From: Flavobacteriaceae bacterium
GTDB lineage: Bacteria > Bacteroidota > Bacteroidia > Flavobacteriales > Flavobacteriaceae
Direction of reading: 5' to 3'
Assembly: GCA_023264015.1 (NCBI GenBank)
Contig: JALQTJ010000010.1
Span: 1 to 40,436 of the forward strand
Length of the DNA: 40,436 nucleotides
Below, piece after piece: positions 1 through 8,001 of the stretch. Under the pieces are notes generated by a model. That model was not told the origin of the DNA and made no database searches. It saw only the letters and a program-made list of their open reading frames with translations. Each line of letters opens with the position of its first letter. Positions within the stretch are counted from its first letter, which is position 1. A program made the position numbers and the translations under genes.

Positions 1-314
1 GATTTTACTCTTCCGTGGTACAAGTTTCCTCCACGATCGAAGGCGACTTCAGAAATACCTTTAGCGACGGCTTTTTCAGCGAGTGCTTTACCAACTGCAG
101 CAGCCTGGTCGATTTTGTTTCCGTCAACAGAAACCCCTTTATCTCTAGACGAGGCAGCAACCAAGGTCACTCCGTCCCTGTCGTTGATAATCTGGGCATA
201 GATTTCTTTGTTACTTCTAAAAACCGCCAAACGAGGTCTTTCAGCAGTACCGAAAGAGACCTTACGGATTCTCTTCTTAATTCGAAGTCTTCTTTCTAGT
301 TTACTTAATGCCAT
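1..314 (-). CDS. rplR: 50S ribosomal protein L18 (uL18), 3' end cut by window edge
   Basis: L18 binds 5S rRNA together with L5 in the central protuberance of the large subunit. The reading frame starts at an ATG at 314-312 with [18 protein letters not shown], a basic N-terminus typical of the family, continues through [17 protein letters not shown] (a recognisable uL18 segment), and is still open at base 1 in the conserved LYHGRVK stretch. About 104 residues are present of an expected 115-120, so only the last dozen or so codons are missing. It is the last visible gene of the spc part of the operon and follows rplF by 12 bases. The truncation is due to the window edge; I see no sign of damage. 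Confidence 0.95.
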   Translation of the reverse strand, partial: MALSKLERRLRIKKRIRKVSFGTAERPRLAVFRSNKEIYAQIINDRDGVTLVAASSRDKGVSVDGNKIDQAAAVGKALAEKAVAKGISEVAFDRGGNLYHGRVK

Positions 315-326
315 AGCGCAATAATA

Positions 327-869
327 TTATGCTGACTTACCAGCTTTTCTTCTAATTTGTTCACCAACAAACTTGATTCCTTTTCCTTTGTACGGTTCAG
401 GCTTTCTAAAGGCACGGATTTTGGCCGCGACCTGCCCTACTAATTGACGGTCATGTGAGGTCAATTTCACGATAGGGTTCTTACCTTTTTCTGAAACCGT
501 CTCAACTTTAACCTCTGGAGCAATCTCAAAAATGATGTTGTGAGAGAATCCAACAGCTAAATCGAGGGTTTGACCTTGATTACTCGCTCTGTATCCTACC
601 CCAACTAATTCAAGCTCTTTTGACCATCCCTCAGAGACACCTTTCACCATATTGTTGACTAACGAGCGGTAAAGACCGTGTTTCGCTTTGTGCTCTTTTG
701 AATCAGAAGGACGCGTAACATACACATTCGAATCTTCAACCTTGATCTCCACTGCGTCGAAAGCTTGCTTGAGTTCTCCAAGTTTTCCCTTAACGGTGAT
801 TTCTTGACCTTGAATGTCAACAGTAACACCTTCTGGTATTCTAACGGGATTGTTTCCTATTCTAGACAT
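327..869 (-). CDS. rplF: 50S ribosomal protein L6 (uL6)
   Basis: L6 sits near the sarcin-ricin loop and the factor-binding site of the large subunit. The 180-residue product begins MSRIGNNPVRIPEGV and ends with the family signature EPYKGKGIKFVGE followed by IRRKAGKSA. It has the normal two-repeat L6 length. The start ATG lies 13 bases after the rpsH stop and rplR follows after 12 bases, consistent with cotranscription in spc order (rpsN-rpsH-rplF-rplR). Confidence 0.98.
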   Translation of the reverse strand: MSRIGNNPVRIPEGVTVDIQGQEITVKGKLGELKQAFDAVEIKVEDSNVYVTRPSDSKEHKAKHGLYRSLVNNMVKGVSEGWSKELELVGVGYRASNQGQTLDLAVGFSHNIIFEIAPEVKVETVSEKGKNPIVKLTSHDRQLVGQVAAKIRAFRKPEPYKGKGIKFVGEQIRRKAGKSA

Positions 870-882
870 AACTATTCGTTTC

Positions 883-1281
883 TTAGTATACGTAGCAAAG
901 TACTTCGCCTCCTACTTTTTGTTCACGGGCTTGTTTAGAGGTCATCACTCCATTAGAAGTTGAAACCACAGCAATTCCCAATCCATTTAAAACACGAGGA
1001 AGGTCATCTGAACCCGCGTATTTTCTCAAACCAGGTTTACTTACACGCTGGATCTTTCTGATCACAGGCTCTTTTGTAGCCTTGTCGTACTTTAACGCGA
1101 TTTTAATGCTCCCTTGAGCGTCGTTTTCTTCAAACTTGTAGCTCAAAATATACCCTTGATCAAAGAGAATTTTTGTGATCTCTTTTTTCAAGTTTGAAGC
1201 CGGAATTTCGACCACACGGTGCCCTGCACTGTTTGCATTACGAATGCGGGTCAAATAATCTGCGATTGGATCTGTTACCAT
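883..1281 (-). CDS. rpsH: 30S ribosomal protein S8 (uS8)
   Basis: S8 is a primary 16S rRNA-binding protein of the small-subunit platform. The 132-residue product starts [16 protein letters not shown], the standard S8 N-terminus, and ends with the signature [26 protein letters not shown]. In E. coli S8 also represses its own spc operon by binding the rplE leader; nothing in this window lets me confirm that here, since the rplX/rplE junction is only a few bases long. The 22-base gap to rpsN is one of the wider ones in the run. Confidence 0.98.
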   Translation of the reverse strand: MVTDPIADYLTRIRNANSAGHRVVEIPASNLKKEITKILFDQGYILSYKFEENDAQGSIKIALKYDKATKEPVIRKIQRVSKPGLRKYAGSDDLPRVLNGLGIAVVSTSNGVMTSKQAREQKVGGEVLCYVY

Positions 1282-1303
1282 CTTTAACGTTCTTTATTTT
1301 AAT

Positions 1304-1573
1304 CTACCAGCTAGCCTTAGTTACTCCAGGGATTAGCCCTTTGTTCGCCATTTCTCTGAAGGTTACACGCGAAATACCAAAAGTTCTCATGTATCCTCTT
1401 GGACGACCTGTTAACTTACAACGGTTTCTAGCGCGAACAGGTGAAGCGTTTTTTGGAAGCTTTTGCAATGCCTCGTAATCGCCAGCTTCTTTAAGAGCTT
1501 GACGCTTCGCTGCATACTTCGCAATAAGTTTTGCCCTTTTACGCTCACGGGCTTTCATTGATTCTTTAGCCAT
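1304..1573 (-). CDS. rpsN: 30S ribosomal protein S14 (uS14), zinc-free form
   Basis: S14 belongs to the 3' major domain (head) of the small subunit. The 89-residue product reads [16 protein letters not shown] at the N-terminus and has the conserved [19 protein letters not shown] core. It has a single Cys and no CxxC pairs, so it is the longer form that does not bind zinc. The start ATG is one base after the rplE stop, which suggests translational coupling. Confidence 0.98.
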   Translation of the reverse strand: MAKESMKARERKRAKLIAKYAAKRQALKEAGDYEALQKLPKNASPVRARNRCKLTGRPRGYMRTFGISRVTFREMANKGLIPGVTKASW

Positions 1574-1574
1574 C

Positions 1575-2126
1575 TTAGTTCTTTTTGAAAGGTAGACCTA
1601 GTTCTGATAATAATGATTTTGCTTCTTTATCTGTAGGAGCAGTAGTCACGAATGTGATATCCATCCCGCTGATTCTATTGATTTTATCAATATTGATCTC
1701 TGGGAAGATGATTTGTTCTGTAACCCCTAAGTTGTAGTTTCCTCTACCGTCAAAGCCAGAAGCTTTAATTCCTTGGAAATCTCTTACACGCGGAAGCGCC
1801 ACTGTAATCAAGCGATCTAAAAACTCATACATGCGCTCTCCTCTCAATGTCACTTTTGCACCGATTGGCATTCCCTTACGCAATTTGAATGAAGCGACAT
1901 CTTTCTTAGAGATCGTGGCGATTGCCTTTTGACCTGAGATAAGTGTTAACTCATCCACGGCTTGATCTACGAGCTTCTTGTCCGCAACAGCAGCACCAAC
2001 ACCTCGGCTGATTATAATTTTCTCGAGTTTAGGCACCATCATGGTATTCTTGTACCCGAATTCTTCAGTCAAAGCGGCAATAATGCGCTCTCTGTATTCT
2101 TTCTTTAATCTTGGCGTGTATTCCAT
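1575..2126 (-). CDS. rplE: 50S ribosomal protein L5 (uL5)
   Basis: L5 binds 5S rRNA and contacts the P-site tRNA. The product is 183 residues from the ATG at 2126-2124 ([14 protein letters not shown]); a GTG codon directly before it (2129-2127) would add one residue, but the ATG is the more natural start and leaves 4 bases to the rplX stop. Family features visible are the segment [10 protein letters not shown], the stretch [16 protein letters not shown], and RVRDFQGI followed by a glycine-rich [10 protein letters not shown]. Normal length. Confidence 0.97.
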   Translation of the reverse strand: MEYTPRLKKEYRERIIAALTEEFGYKNTMMVPKLEKIIISRGVGAAVADKKLVDQAVDELTLISGQKAIATISKKDVASFKLRKGMPIGAKVTLRGERMYEFLDRLITVALPRVRDFQGIKASGFDGRGNYNLGVTEQIIFPEINIDKINRISGMDITFVTTAPTDKEAKSLLSELGLPFKKN

Positions 2127-2130
2127 CACA

Positions 2131-2445
2131 CTAAATAACTTCGTTAGACTTTACTGAAACTCGAACTTTCTTTCCGTCTCTTACCTCATACTTAACGCGT
2201 GTTGTCTTACCAGACTTTGCATCAATCAAAGCAATGTTTGAAAGGTGAATAGGAGCTTCTTTTTTAACGATACCTCCTTGCGGGTTTTTAGAACTTGGCT
2301 TCTCGTGTTTAGAAACTAGATTCACTCCCTCAACGAGCACTCTATTCTTTTCGCGATCAATCTTAAGAATTGCGCCTTCTGAGCCTTTGTGCTCACCGGC
2401 AATCACTCTTACTTGGTCTCCTGTTTTAACTTTTAGTTTAATCAT
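2131..2445 (-). CDS. rplX: 50S ribosomal protein L24 (uL24)
   Basis: L24 is an early assembly protein of the large subunit. The 104-residue product has the N-terminal KOW motif ([19 protein letters not shown], about residues 6-24), followed by the usual [12 protein letters not shown] segment and the [11 protein letters not shown] strand. The gene uses a TAG stop. It sits 10 bases after rplN and 4 before rplE, in standard L14-L24-L5 order. Confidence 0.97.
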   Translation of the reverse strand: MIKLKVKTGDQVRVIAGEHKGSEGAILKIDREKNRVLVEGVNLVSKHEKPSSKNPQGGIVKKEAPIHLSNIALIDAKSGKTTRVKYEVRDGKKVRVSVKSNEVI

Positions 2446-2455
2446 GGTAGTGATA

Positions 2456-2824
2456 TTATAGCACCTCAGGAGCTAATGAAACGATTTTCATGAACTGACG
2501 GTCTCTAAGTTCTCTGGCCACTGGACCAAAAACACGAGTACCTCTCATTTCTCCTGCAGCATTCAACAATACACAGGCATTGTCGTCAAAACGAATGTAA
2601 GATCCGTCTGGTCGACGCACCTCTTTCTTAGTTCTAACCACAACAGCAGTTGAAACAGATCCCTTTTTCACTGTTCCGTTCGGGGTAGCTTCTTTAACAG
2701 TAACTACAATCTTATCGCCTAAAGACGCGTAACGTCTTTTTGTACCTCCAAGAACACGGATGGTAAGCACCTCTTTTGCTCCTGTATTATCGGCTACTCT
2801 AAGTCTAGACTCTTGCTGTACCAT
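2456..2824 (-). CDS. rplN: 50S ribosomal protein L14 (uL14)
   Basis: L14 lies at the subunit interface and forms intersubunit bridges. The 122-residue product starts [19 protein letters not shown], the family signature, and carries the [21 protein letters not shown] stretch and the C-terminal [19 protein letters not shown]. Length is exactly the bacterial norm. It lies 6 bases after rpsQ. Confidence 0.98.
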   Translation of the reverse strand: MVQQESRLRVADNTGAKEVLTIRVLGGTKRRYASLGDKIVVTVKEATPNGTVKKGSVSTAVVVRTKKEVRRPDGSYIRFDDNACVLLNAAGEMRGTRVFGPVARELRDRQFMKIVSLAPEVL

Positions 2825-2830
2825 ATCGTA

Positions 2831-3088
2831 TTACTTAGCTCGTTCTAAAATTTCTACTAATCTCCAGCACTTGCGCTTACTCATCGGGCGAGTTTCCATA
2901 ATCTTTACGGTATCTCCCTCGTTGCAATCGTTCTTCTCGTCGTGAGCCACATATTTCTTGGTCTTCAAAACGAATTTTCCGTACATCGGATGCTTTACGC
3001 GCTTAACCTCAGATACAACAATAGATTTCTCCATTTTGTTGCTGGTAACTACACCAATTCTTTCTTTTCTTAGGTTTCTATTTTCCAT
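2831..3088 (-). CDS. rpsQ: 30S ribosomal protein S17 (uS17)
   Basis: S17 is a primary 16S rRNA-binding OB-fold protein. The 85-residue product has the expected order: [19 protein letters not shown] (first strands), [16 protein letters not shown], and the acidic turn [13 protein letters not shown] leading to [18 protein letters not shown]. It lies 12 bases after rpmC in the L16-L29-S17 arrangement. Confidence 0.98.
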   Translation of the reverse strand: MENRNLRKERIGVVTSNKMEKSIVVSEVKRVKHPMYGKFVLKTKKYVAHDEKNDCNEGDTVKIMETRPMSKRKCWRLVEILERAK

Positions 3089-3100
3089 AGGGCCAGGGTG

Positions 3101-3292
3101 TTATTGTAATTCCCTTTTTGACAATTCTGTTGCTAGACGAGCTACGGTCTTACGTGCAGCTCTAATCACCATTGGGTTCTCTAACTGAGAAACTCCATGA
3201 GACACTTTCATGTCTGCGTATTCTTTTTTCAAAGAAGCTAGTTTTGCTACTAACTCTTCGTTTGATAGTTGTTGAATTTCTGACTGTTTCAT
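3101..3292 (-). CDS. rpmC: 50S ribosomal protein L29 (uL29)
   Basis: L29 is a small helical protein at the polypeptide tunnel exit, next to L23. The 63-residue product starts MKQSEIQQLSNEELVAKL and ends with the second helix VRAARKTVARLATELSKRE-type sequence (here VIRAARKTVARLATELSKRE). The two-helix composition, size and position between rplP and rpsQ identify it. Confidence 0.96.
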   Translation of the reverse strand: MKQSEIQQLSNEELVAKLASLKKEYADMKVSHGVSQLENPMVIRAARKTVARLATELSKRELQ

Positions 3293-3303
3293 CCTTACTA
3301 TAA

Positions 3304-3729
3304 TTATTCGGCAGCCGTGTAATCTCTAGCTACAATAAACTTCGTACGCACAGGTAACTTCTGCGCCGCTAAACGCAATGCTTCTTGAGCTACATCCTTT
3401 GGAACTCCAGCAACCTCGAATAAAATACGTCCAGGTTTAACTACAGCTACCCAATACTCAGGGGCTCCTTTACCTTTACCCATACGAACCTCAAGAGGCT
3501 TTTTCGTAATCGGTTTATCTGGAAATATTTTAATCCAAAGTTGACCTTGACGTTTCATATACCTTGTTGCAGCAATACGAGCAGCCTCGATTTGTCTTGA
3601 GGTAATGAACATAGAGTCCGTTGATTTTATTCCAAACATTCCGTTAGACAACTGATGTCCTCTTTGAGAAATTCCTTTCATGCGGCCTTTCTGGGCCTTA
3701 CGGAATTTGGTTCTTTTCGGTTGTAACAT
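3304..3729 (-). CDS. rplP: 50S ribosomal protein L16 (uL16)
   Basis: L16 organises the A-site region of the large subunit. The 141-residue product begins [19 protein letters not shown], carries the segments [18 protein letters not shown] and [23 protein letters not shown], and ends with a C-terminal helix rich in Ala and Leu. All of these are standard for uL16. It precedes rpmC by 11 bases. Confidence 0.98.
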   Translation of the reverse strand: MLQPKRTKFRKAQKGRMKGISQRGHQLSNGMFGIKSTDSMFITSRQIEAARIAATRYMKRQGQLWIKIFPDKPITKKPLEVRMGKGKGAPEYWVAVVKPGRILFEVAGVPKDVAQEALRLAAQKLPVRTKFIVARDYTAAE

Positions 3730-3749
3730 CTTACTTTACGTTGTGTTAA

Positions 3750-4460
3750 TTACTTTCTACGACGGCGTTTCGGCCCTTCTTGTTTCGATTTAGATTGATT
3801 GGTTGATAAGCCTACTAGAGGAGATAATTCTCTCTTACCGTAAACCTCACCTTTCATGATCCAAACCTTGATTCCGAGTCTACCATAGGTAGTATGTGCT
3901 TCTTCTAGAGCATAATCAATATCTGCTCTGAAGGTTGAAAGCGGAATGCGTCCTTCTTTGTACGACTCTGAACGCGCCATCTCCGCACCGTTCAAACGAC
4001 CTGAAATCATAACTTTTATCCCTTCTGCATTCATACGAATAGCAGCAGCGATGGCCATTTTAATGGCTCGTCTGTAAGAGATACGATTTTCAATCTGGCG
4101 TGCAATAGAAGCCGCGACTAAATTGGCATCAAGCTCAGGACGCTTAATCTCGTGAATGTTAATCTGAACATCTTTCGAGGTAATTTTCTTAAGCTCCTCT
4201 TTTAACTTATCAACCTCTTGTCCGGCCTTTCCAATAATGATACCAGGACGTGCTGTTGTAATTGTGATCGTGATCAACTTAAGGGTACGCTCAATGATTA
4301 CTCTTGAAACGCTCGCTTTAGAAAGACGCGCTTTAACGTACTTTCTGATCTTATCGTCCTCGGCAATTTTATCACCATAATCGTTTCCGCCGTACCAGTT
4401 CGACTCCCATCCTCTGATGATTCCTAAACGATTTCCGATTGGGTTAGTTTTTTGTCCCAT
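3750..4460 (-). CDS. rpsC: 30S ribosomal protein S3 (uS3)
   Basis: S3 lines the mRNA entry channel of the small subunit and contributes to its helicase activity. The 236-residue product starts [20 protein letters not shown], contains a type-II KH domain with the GKAG loop at residues 77-80, and the C-terminal domain motif [20 protein letters not shown]. It ends in a strongly basic tail (PKRRRRK). The start ATG is one base from the rplV stop, suggesting coupled translation. Confidence 0.98.
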   Translation of the reverse strand: MGQKTNPIGNRLGIIRGWESNWYGGNDYGDKIAEDDKIRKYVKARLSKASVSRVIIERTLKLITITITTARPGIIIGKAGQEVDKLKEELKKITSKDVQINIHEIKRPELDANLVAASIARQIENRISYRRAIKMAIAAAIRMNAEGIKVMISGRLNGAEMARSESYKEGRIPLSTFRADIDYALEEAHTTYGRLGIKVWIMKGEVYGKRELSPLVGLSTNQSKSKQEGPKRRRRK

Positions 4461-4461
4461 A

Positions 4462-4875
4462 TTATTTTGTTGCTTCAGCGTTAGTAGTTGAACCCAAAGT
4501 CACAGTCACGTGGTTTGATCTTTTACGGATACGGTGCGCTCTTCCCTGAGGAGCAGTTTGCAAACGCTTGAGCATTGTTCCAGGATCAACCGTGATTTCT
4601 TTAATGTAAAGATTTGCCGATTCGACATCAGCATCTTCATTCTTAGCCTGCCAATTAGCGACTGCAGATAACACTAGCTTTTCAAGTCGCTTTGACGCCT
4701 CTTTTGAGTTAAATCTCAAAATCGCAAGTGCCATCTCAATTTGCTTCCCTCTAATAAGGTCAGCTACTAATCGCATTTTTCTCGGTGATGTCGGACAGTC
4801 ATTAAGACGTGCAAAAGCGATACTCTTGCGCTCTTCTTTCATTCTGTCTGCCATTAATTTTTTACGAACTCCCAT
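4462..4875 (-). CDS. rplV: 50S ribosomal protein L22 (uL22)
   Basis: L22 lines the peptide exit tunnel with its long beta hairpin. The 137-residue product has an N-terminal extension of about 20 residues before the core [20 protein letters not shown]; as I recall, flavobacterial L22 proteins carry a similar lysine-rich extension. The hairpin region appears as [20 protein letters not shown] followed by SNHVTVTL. An internal ATG (residue 8) could also serve as start, but the longer form matches that extension. rpsC follows after one base. Confidence 0.96.
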   Translation of the reverse strand: MGVRKKLMADRMKEERKSIAFARLNDCPTSPRKMRLVADLIRGKQIEMALAILRFNSKEASKRLEKLVLSAVANWQAKNEDADVESANLYIKEITVDPGTMLKRLQTAPQGRAHRIRKRSNHVTVTLGSTTNAEATK

Positions 4876-4884
4876 AGCTCAAGA

Positions 4885-5163
4885 TTACTTTTTACCCTTG
4901 TTTTTTGCTCCGGCGTGACCTCTGAAGGAACGCGTAGGTGAAAACTCTCCAAGTTTATGACCTACCATGTTTTCTGTGACATACACAGGAACAAATTGCT
5001 TACCGTTATGTACCGCGATCGTTTGACCTACCATATCTGGAGTGATCATTGATGCTCTTGACCAGGTTTTAATCACTGAATTCTTACCTGAGGCAACATT
5101 AGCTTGAACCTTTTTCTCAAGACTATGGTGCACAAACGGACCTTTTTTTAATGAACGTGACAT
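4885..5163 (-). CDS. rpsS: 30S ribosomal protein S19 (uS19)
   Basis: S19 is in the head of the small subunit and contacts the A-site finger bridge. The 92-residue product starts [19 protein letters not shown] and contains the signature [20 protein letters not shown] followed by [12 protein letters not shown]. Standard length. It is separated from rplB by only 3 bases. Confidence 0.98.
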   Translation of the reverse strand: MSRSLKKGPFVHHSLEKKVQANVASGKNSVIKTWSRASMITPDMVGQTIAVHNGKQFVPVYVTENMVGHKLGEFSPTRSFRGHAGAKNKGKK

Positions 5164-5166
5164 TGA

Positions 5167-5988
5167 TTATTTCTTTCTTCGTTCTACAATATATCTGTTG
5201 CTATCCTTAGTCTTAGAACGCGTGCGGAATCCTTTAGCAGGAATACCGTTCTTAGAACGCGGATGACCTCCTGAAGCTCTACCTTCACCACCACCCATGG
5301 GGTGATCGACTGGGTTCATCACAACAGGACGTGTACGTGGTCTTCTTCCTAACCAGCGACTTCTACCAGCTTTACCAGAAACGATAAGCTGATGATCTGA
5401 ATTAGAAACAGCACCAATCATAGCTAAACACTCCGCTAGAATCAAGCGTGTTTCCCCTGAAGGAAGTTTAATGGTAACAAACTTACCGTCCTTCGCCATT
5501 AACTGAGCGAATGTTCCGGCACTTCTCGCAAGAACAGCCCCTTGACCAGGACGTAATTCAATACAAGAAATTATGGTTCCTAGAGGAATCTCAGACAGTT
5601 TAAGCGCATTCCCTATATCCGGAGAAGAACCCGCATCTGAAGAGATTTTAGACCCTACAGCTAAACCATTAGGAGCAACGATGTAACGTTTCTCTCCATC
5701 TGTGTATTGCGTCAGTGCAATAAAAGCAGTTCTATTCGGATCGTATTCTATACTCAATACCTCAGCAACACCTGACTTATTGCGCTTAAAGTCAATAAGA
5801 CGGTAACGTCTTTTGTGACCACCACCGCGATGTGATGCAGTCATCTTACCAGAAGAGTTACGACCACCAGACTTTTTAAGCGGAGCAATCAATGACTTCT
5901 CAGGAGTCGAGGTTGTGATCGCATCAAAGCCATTCACCACCTTAAAGCGTTGTCCTGGAGTTATTGGTTTTAATTTTCTAACCGACAT
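5167..5988 (-). CDS. rplB: 50S ribosomal protein L2 (uL2)
   Basis: L2 is needed for subunit association and peptidyl-transferase activity. The 273-residue product has the N-terminal OB-type region ([20 protein letters not shown]) and the C-terminal signature [20 protein letters not shown]. In many bacteria the loop reads HPHGGGEG; here it reads HPMGGGEG, which I recall seeing in other Flavobacteria, so I do not regard it as a defect. Standard length and position. Confidence 0.98.
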   Translation of the reverse strand: MSVRKLKPITPGQRFKVVNGFDAITTSTPEKSLIAPLKKSGGRNSSGKMTASHRGGGHKRRYRLIDFKRNKSGVAEVLSIEYDPNRTAFIALTQYTDGEKRYIVAPNGLAVGSKISSDAGSSPDIGNALKLSEIPLGTIISCIELRPGQGAVLARSAGTFAQLMAKDGKFVTIKLPSGETRLILAECLAMIGAVSNSDHQLIVSGKAGRSRWLGRRPRTRPVVMNPVDHPMGGGEGRASGGHPRSKNGIPAKGFRTRSKTKDSNRYIVERRKK

Positions 5989-5997
5989 CTGTTCGTA

Positions 5998-6288
5998 TTA
6001 TAGGTTACTGTAAAAATCAATAGCATCACCTTCGGCTACATCAACGATCGCCTTCTTAATGGCGTTTGACTTACCGTGCTGAATACCCGTTTTGGTATAA
6101 CGTGTTTTGCGCTCAGGACCGTAATTCATGGTTCTCACTTTTTCAACACGTACACCATAAGCTTGCTCAACGGCTTCCTTAATCTGAAGCTTGTTCGCCT
6201 TGGGATCAACGATGAATCCATAACGGTTAAACAGCTCGCTGTCTGCCGTCATTTTTTCTGTAATAATTGGTTTTATCAATACACTCAT
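5998..6288 (-). CDS. rplW: 50S ribosomal protein L23 (uL23)
   Basis: L23 forms part of the tunnel exit and is the docking site for trigger factor and SRP. The 96-residue product starts with MSVLIKPIITEKMTADSE and has the segment YGFIVDPKANKLQIKEAVEQ and VEKVRTMNYGPERKTRYTK, all usual for the family. It is 7 bases after rplD and 9 bases before rplB. Confidence 0.97.
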   Translation of the reverse strand: MSVLIKPIITEKMTADSELFNRYGFIVDPKANKLQIKEAVEQAYGVRVEKVRTMNYGPERKTRYTKTGIQHGKSNAIKKAIVDVAEGDAIDFYSNL

Positions 6289-6295
6289 GATCCCA

Positions 6296-6925
6296 TTATT
6301 TGGTTAAACTCTCTTCGATTAGGGCAACAGCGGCCTCAGAAACTACAACATTTGATGCATTCATAATATTGTAAGTGTTTAAATCTGAGGTAGTTACAAC
6401 TTTTGATTGCTCTAAATTTCGAGACGACAAATATACATTTTTGTTAGCGTCTGCCAACACGAAGAGTGACTTTTTGTCGTTGATACCCAGTGACTCAAGC
6501 AGTCCGAGGAAGCTTTTTGTTTTTGGTGCATCAAATTGAAAATCTTCAATGATGTGTAGCGCTTGCCCTTTAGACTTGATACTAAGTGCAGATTTACGCG
6601 CTAAACGCTTAACATTCTTATTTAGTTTCTGCTCGTAGGCTCTAGGGCGTGGTCCAAAAATACGTCCACCTCCTCTAAATACAGGAGACTTGATAGAACC
6701 GGCACGTGCAGTACCTGTTCCTTTTTGCTTTTTAAGCTTGCGCGTACTACCCGCAATCTCGGCACGCTCCTTCGCCTTATGAGTCCCTTGGCGTTGGTGT
6801 GCTAAATACTGTTTAACATCTAAGTAAATAGCGTGCTCGTTTGGCTCAATGCCAAAAACAGCGTCAGAAAGGGTAACCTTTCTACCTGTTGACTTTCCTT
6901 TAAGATCTAAAACTTCTAGTTCCAT
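6296..6925 (-). CDS. rplD: 50S ribosomal protein L4 (uL4)
   Basis: L4 reaches into the exit tunnel and, in E. coli, also represses its own S10 operon. The 209-residue product carries the extended-loop signature KQKGTGTARAGSIKSP followed by RGGGRIFGPRPRAYEQKLNK. Its ATG shares one base with the rplC stop codon (TAATG), so the two are probably translationally coupled. L4 would be the first candidate effector for the structured junction upstream of rplC described separately; that link is an inference. Confidence 0.97.
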   Translation of the reverse strand: MELEVLDLKGKSTGRKVTLSDAVFGIEPNEHAIYLDVKQYLAHQRQGTHKAKERAEIAGSTRKLKKQKGTGTARAGSIKSPVFRGGGRIFGPRPRAYEQKLNKNVKRLARKSALSIKSKGQALHIIEDFQFDAPKTKSFLGLLESLGINDKKSLFVLADANKNVYLSSRNLEQSKVVTTSDLNTYNIMNASNVVVSEAAVALIEESLTK

Positions 6926-7542
6926 TATTTCTGAACTGTTACGTATGCGTTCTTGTGACCAGGAACACAGCCTTTTACTACTAAAATATTTTTCTCAGCA
7001 TCGACCTTAACTACCTGCAAGTTCTCTACGGTTACGGTCTCACCTCCCATGCGTCCAGCCATTCGCAGGCCTTTAAACACACGTGCAGGATAAGAAGCCG
7101 CACCAATAGAACCAGGAGCTCTAAGTCTGTTGTGCTGACCGTGCGTAGACTGACCAACACCGGCGAATCCATGGCGCTTTACAACACCCTGAAAACCTTT
7201 TCCTTTTGATGTACCAATAACATCAATAAACTCACCCTCGTTAAATAGAGACACATCAAGTGTATCCCCTAACTGGTGATCTCCGCTAAAATTCAGGAAT
7301 TCGACGAGCTTCTTTTTAGGAGAAGTTCCGGCTTTTTTGGCGTGACCGATTTCGGCCTTATTCGCACGTTTTTCTGCCTTGTCATCGAAACCCAGTTGAA
7401 GCGCATTGTACCCATCAACCTCTTCGGTTCTGACTTGGGTAACCACACATGGCCCAGCTTGAATGACGGTACACGGAATGTTCTTTCCGTTTTCATCAAA
7501 GATGCTGGTCATGCCGATTTTTTTTCCAATTAACCCAGACAT
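6925..7542 (-). CDS. rplC: 50S ribosomal protein L3 (uL3)
   Basis: L3 is one of the earliest assembly proteins of the large subunit and reaches towards the peptidyl-transferase centre. The 205-residue product starts [20 protein letters not shown] and contains the signature [20 protein letters not shown] and [15 protein letters not shown]. It is the first gene after the 135-base structured gap that follows rpsJ. Its start region is A/T-rich without a Shine-Dalgarno match, as is usual in Bacteroidota. Confidence 0.98.
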   Translation of the reverse strand: MSGLIGKKIGMTSIFDENGKNIPCTVIQAGPCVVTQVRTEEVDGYNALQLGFDDKAEKRANKAEIGHAKKAGTSPKKKLVEFLNFSGDHQLGDTLDVSLFNEGEFIDVIGTSKGKGFQGVVKRHGFAGVGQSTHGQHNRLRAPGSIGAASYPARVFKGLRMAGRMGGETVTVENLQVVKVDAEKNILVVKGCVPGHKNAYVTVQK

Positions 7543-7677
7543 TCTATTTCTAATTTTAATTAATACTTATTCTCAAAAAAATTGGGTCAAGAAAAGCTCT
7601 GACCCAGATTTTTTCTTTCACCGTTTTTCTTAAACCCTCGTTTAAGACATGTCAGTTACGGGCATTTGCCCGTTTAC
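7543..7677 (-). promoter_or_regulatory. Structured rpsJ-rplC junction: three tandem hairpins, putative attenuator
   Basis: This is the only long gap inside the ribosomal run. Read in the direction of transcription, hairpin A (7673-7658, ACGGGC/GCCCGT, 6 bp) begins five bases after the rpsJ stop codon. Hairpin B (7646-7629, CTTAAAC/GTTTAAG, 7 bp with a GAGG loop) follows. Hairpin C (7606-7583, TGGGTCA/TGACCCA, 7 bp with a 10-base loop) is followed by one A and seven U's (7581-7575). Hairpin C plus U-run has the form of an intrinsic terminator. No convincing TAnnTTTG promoter lies between it and the rplC ATG. The likely role is attenuation of the S10-spc genes relative to the str genes; the effector is unknown. 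Confidence 0.65.
7575..7606 (-). terminator. Intrinsic terminator-like hairpin C upstream of rplC
   Basis: The stem TGGGTCA/TGACCCA (7606-7600 with 7589-7583) is a perfect 7-bp inverted repeat with a 10-base loop. On the transcribed minus strand it is followed by A and then seven T's. It lies 33 bases upstream of the rplC start, inside what gene order suggests is one operon, so it is either a conditional terminator or the end of a shorter str transcript. Confidence 0.6.
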
Positions 7678-7983
7678 TTATACTTTGATCTCAACCTCAA
7701 CTCCACTCGGTAACTCAAGCTTCATAAGTGCATCGATAGTTTTCGATGAAGAGCTGTAGATATCAAGAAGTCTTTTATAAGCGCTCAACTGAAACTGCTC
7801 TCTAGACTTCTTATTCACGTGAGGAGAACGAAGTACTGTAAAGATTTTCTTGTTTGTTGGTAATGGAATAGGACCCGTTACAACAGCACCCGTTGTCTTT
7901 ACTGTCTTTACAATCTTCTCAGCAGACTTATCCACTAGGTTGTGATCGTATGATTTTAGTTTTATTCTAATCTTTTGACTCAT
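7678..7983 (-). CDS. rpsJ: 30S ribosomal protein S10 (uS10, NusE)
   Basis: S10 is in the head of the small subunit and doubles as NusE in transcription antitermination and transcription-translation coupling. The 101-residue product starts [20 protein letters not shown] and carries the signature [20 protein letters not shown]. It follows fusA by 18 bases with no tuf gene in between. The structured, terminator-bearing gap begins directly after its stop codon, so rpsJ may be expressed with the str genes rather than with rplC onward. Confidence 0.98.
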   Translation of the reverse strand: MSQKIRIKLKSYDHNLVDKSAEKIVKTVKTTGAVVTGPIPLPTNKKIFTVLRSPHVNKKSREQFQLSAYKRLLDIYSSSSKTIDALMKLELPSGVEVEIKV

Positions 7984-8001
7984 GGCCGCTAAATAGTTTC
8001 G

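Noticed and set aside
15-299. Plus-strand 94-codon reading frame at the left edge
   Set aside because: It lies antisense to rplR, whose translation on the minus strand is unmistakable.
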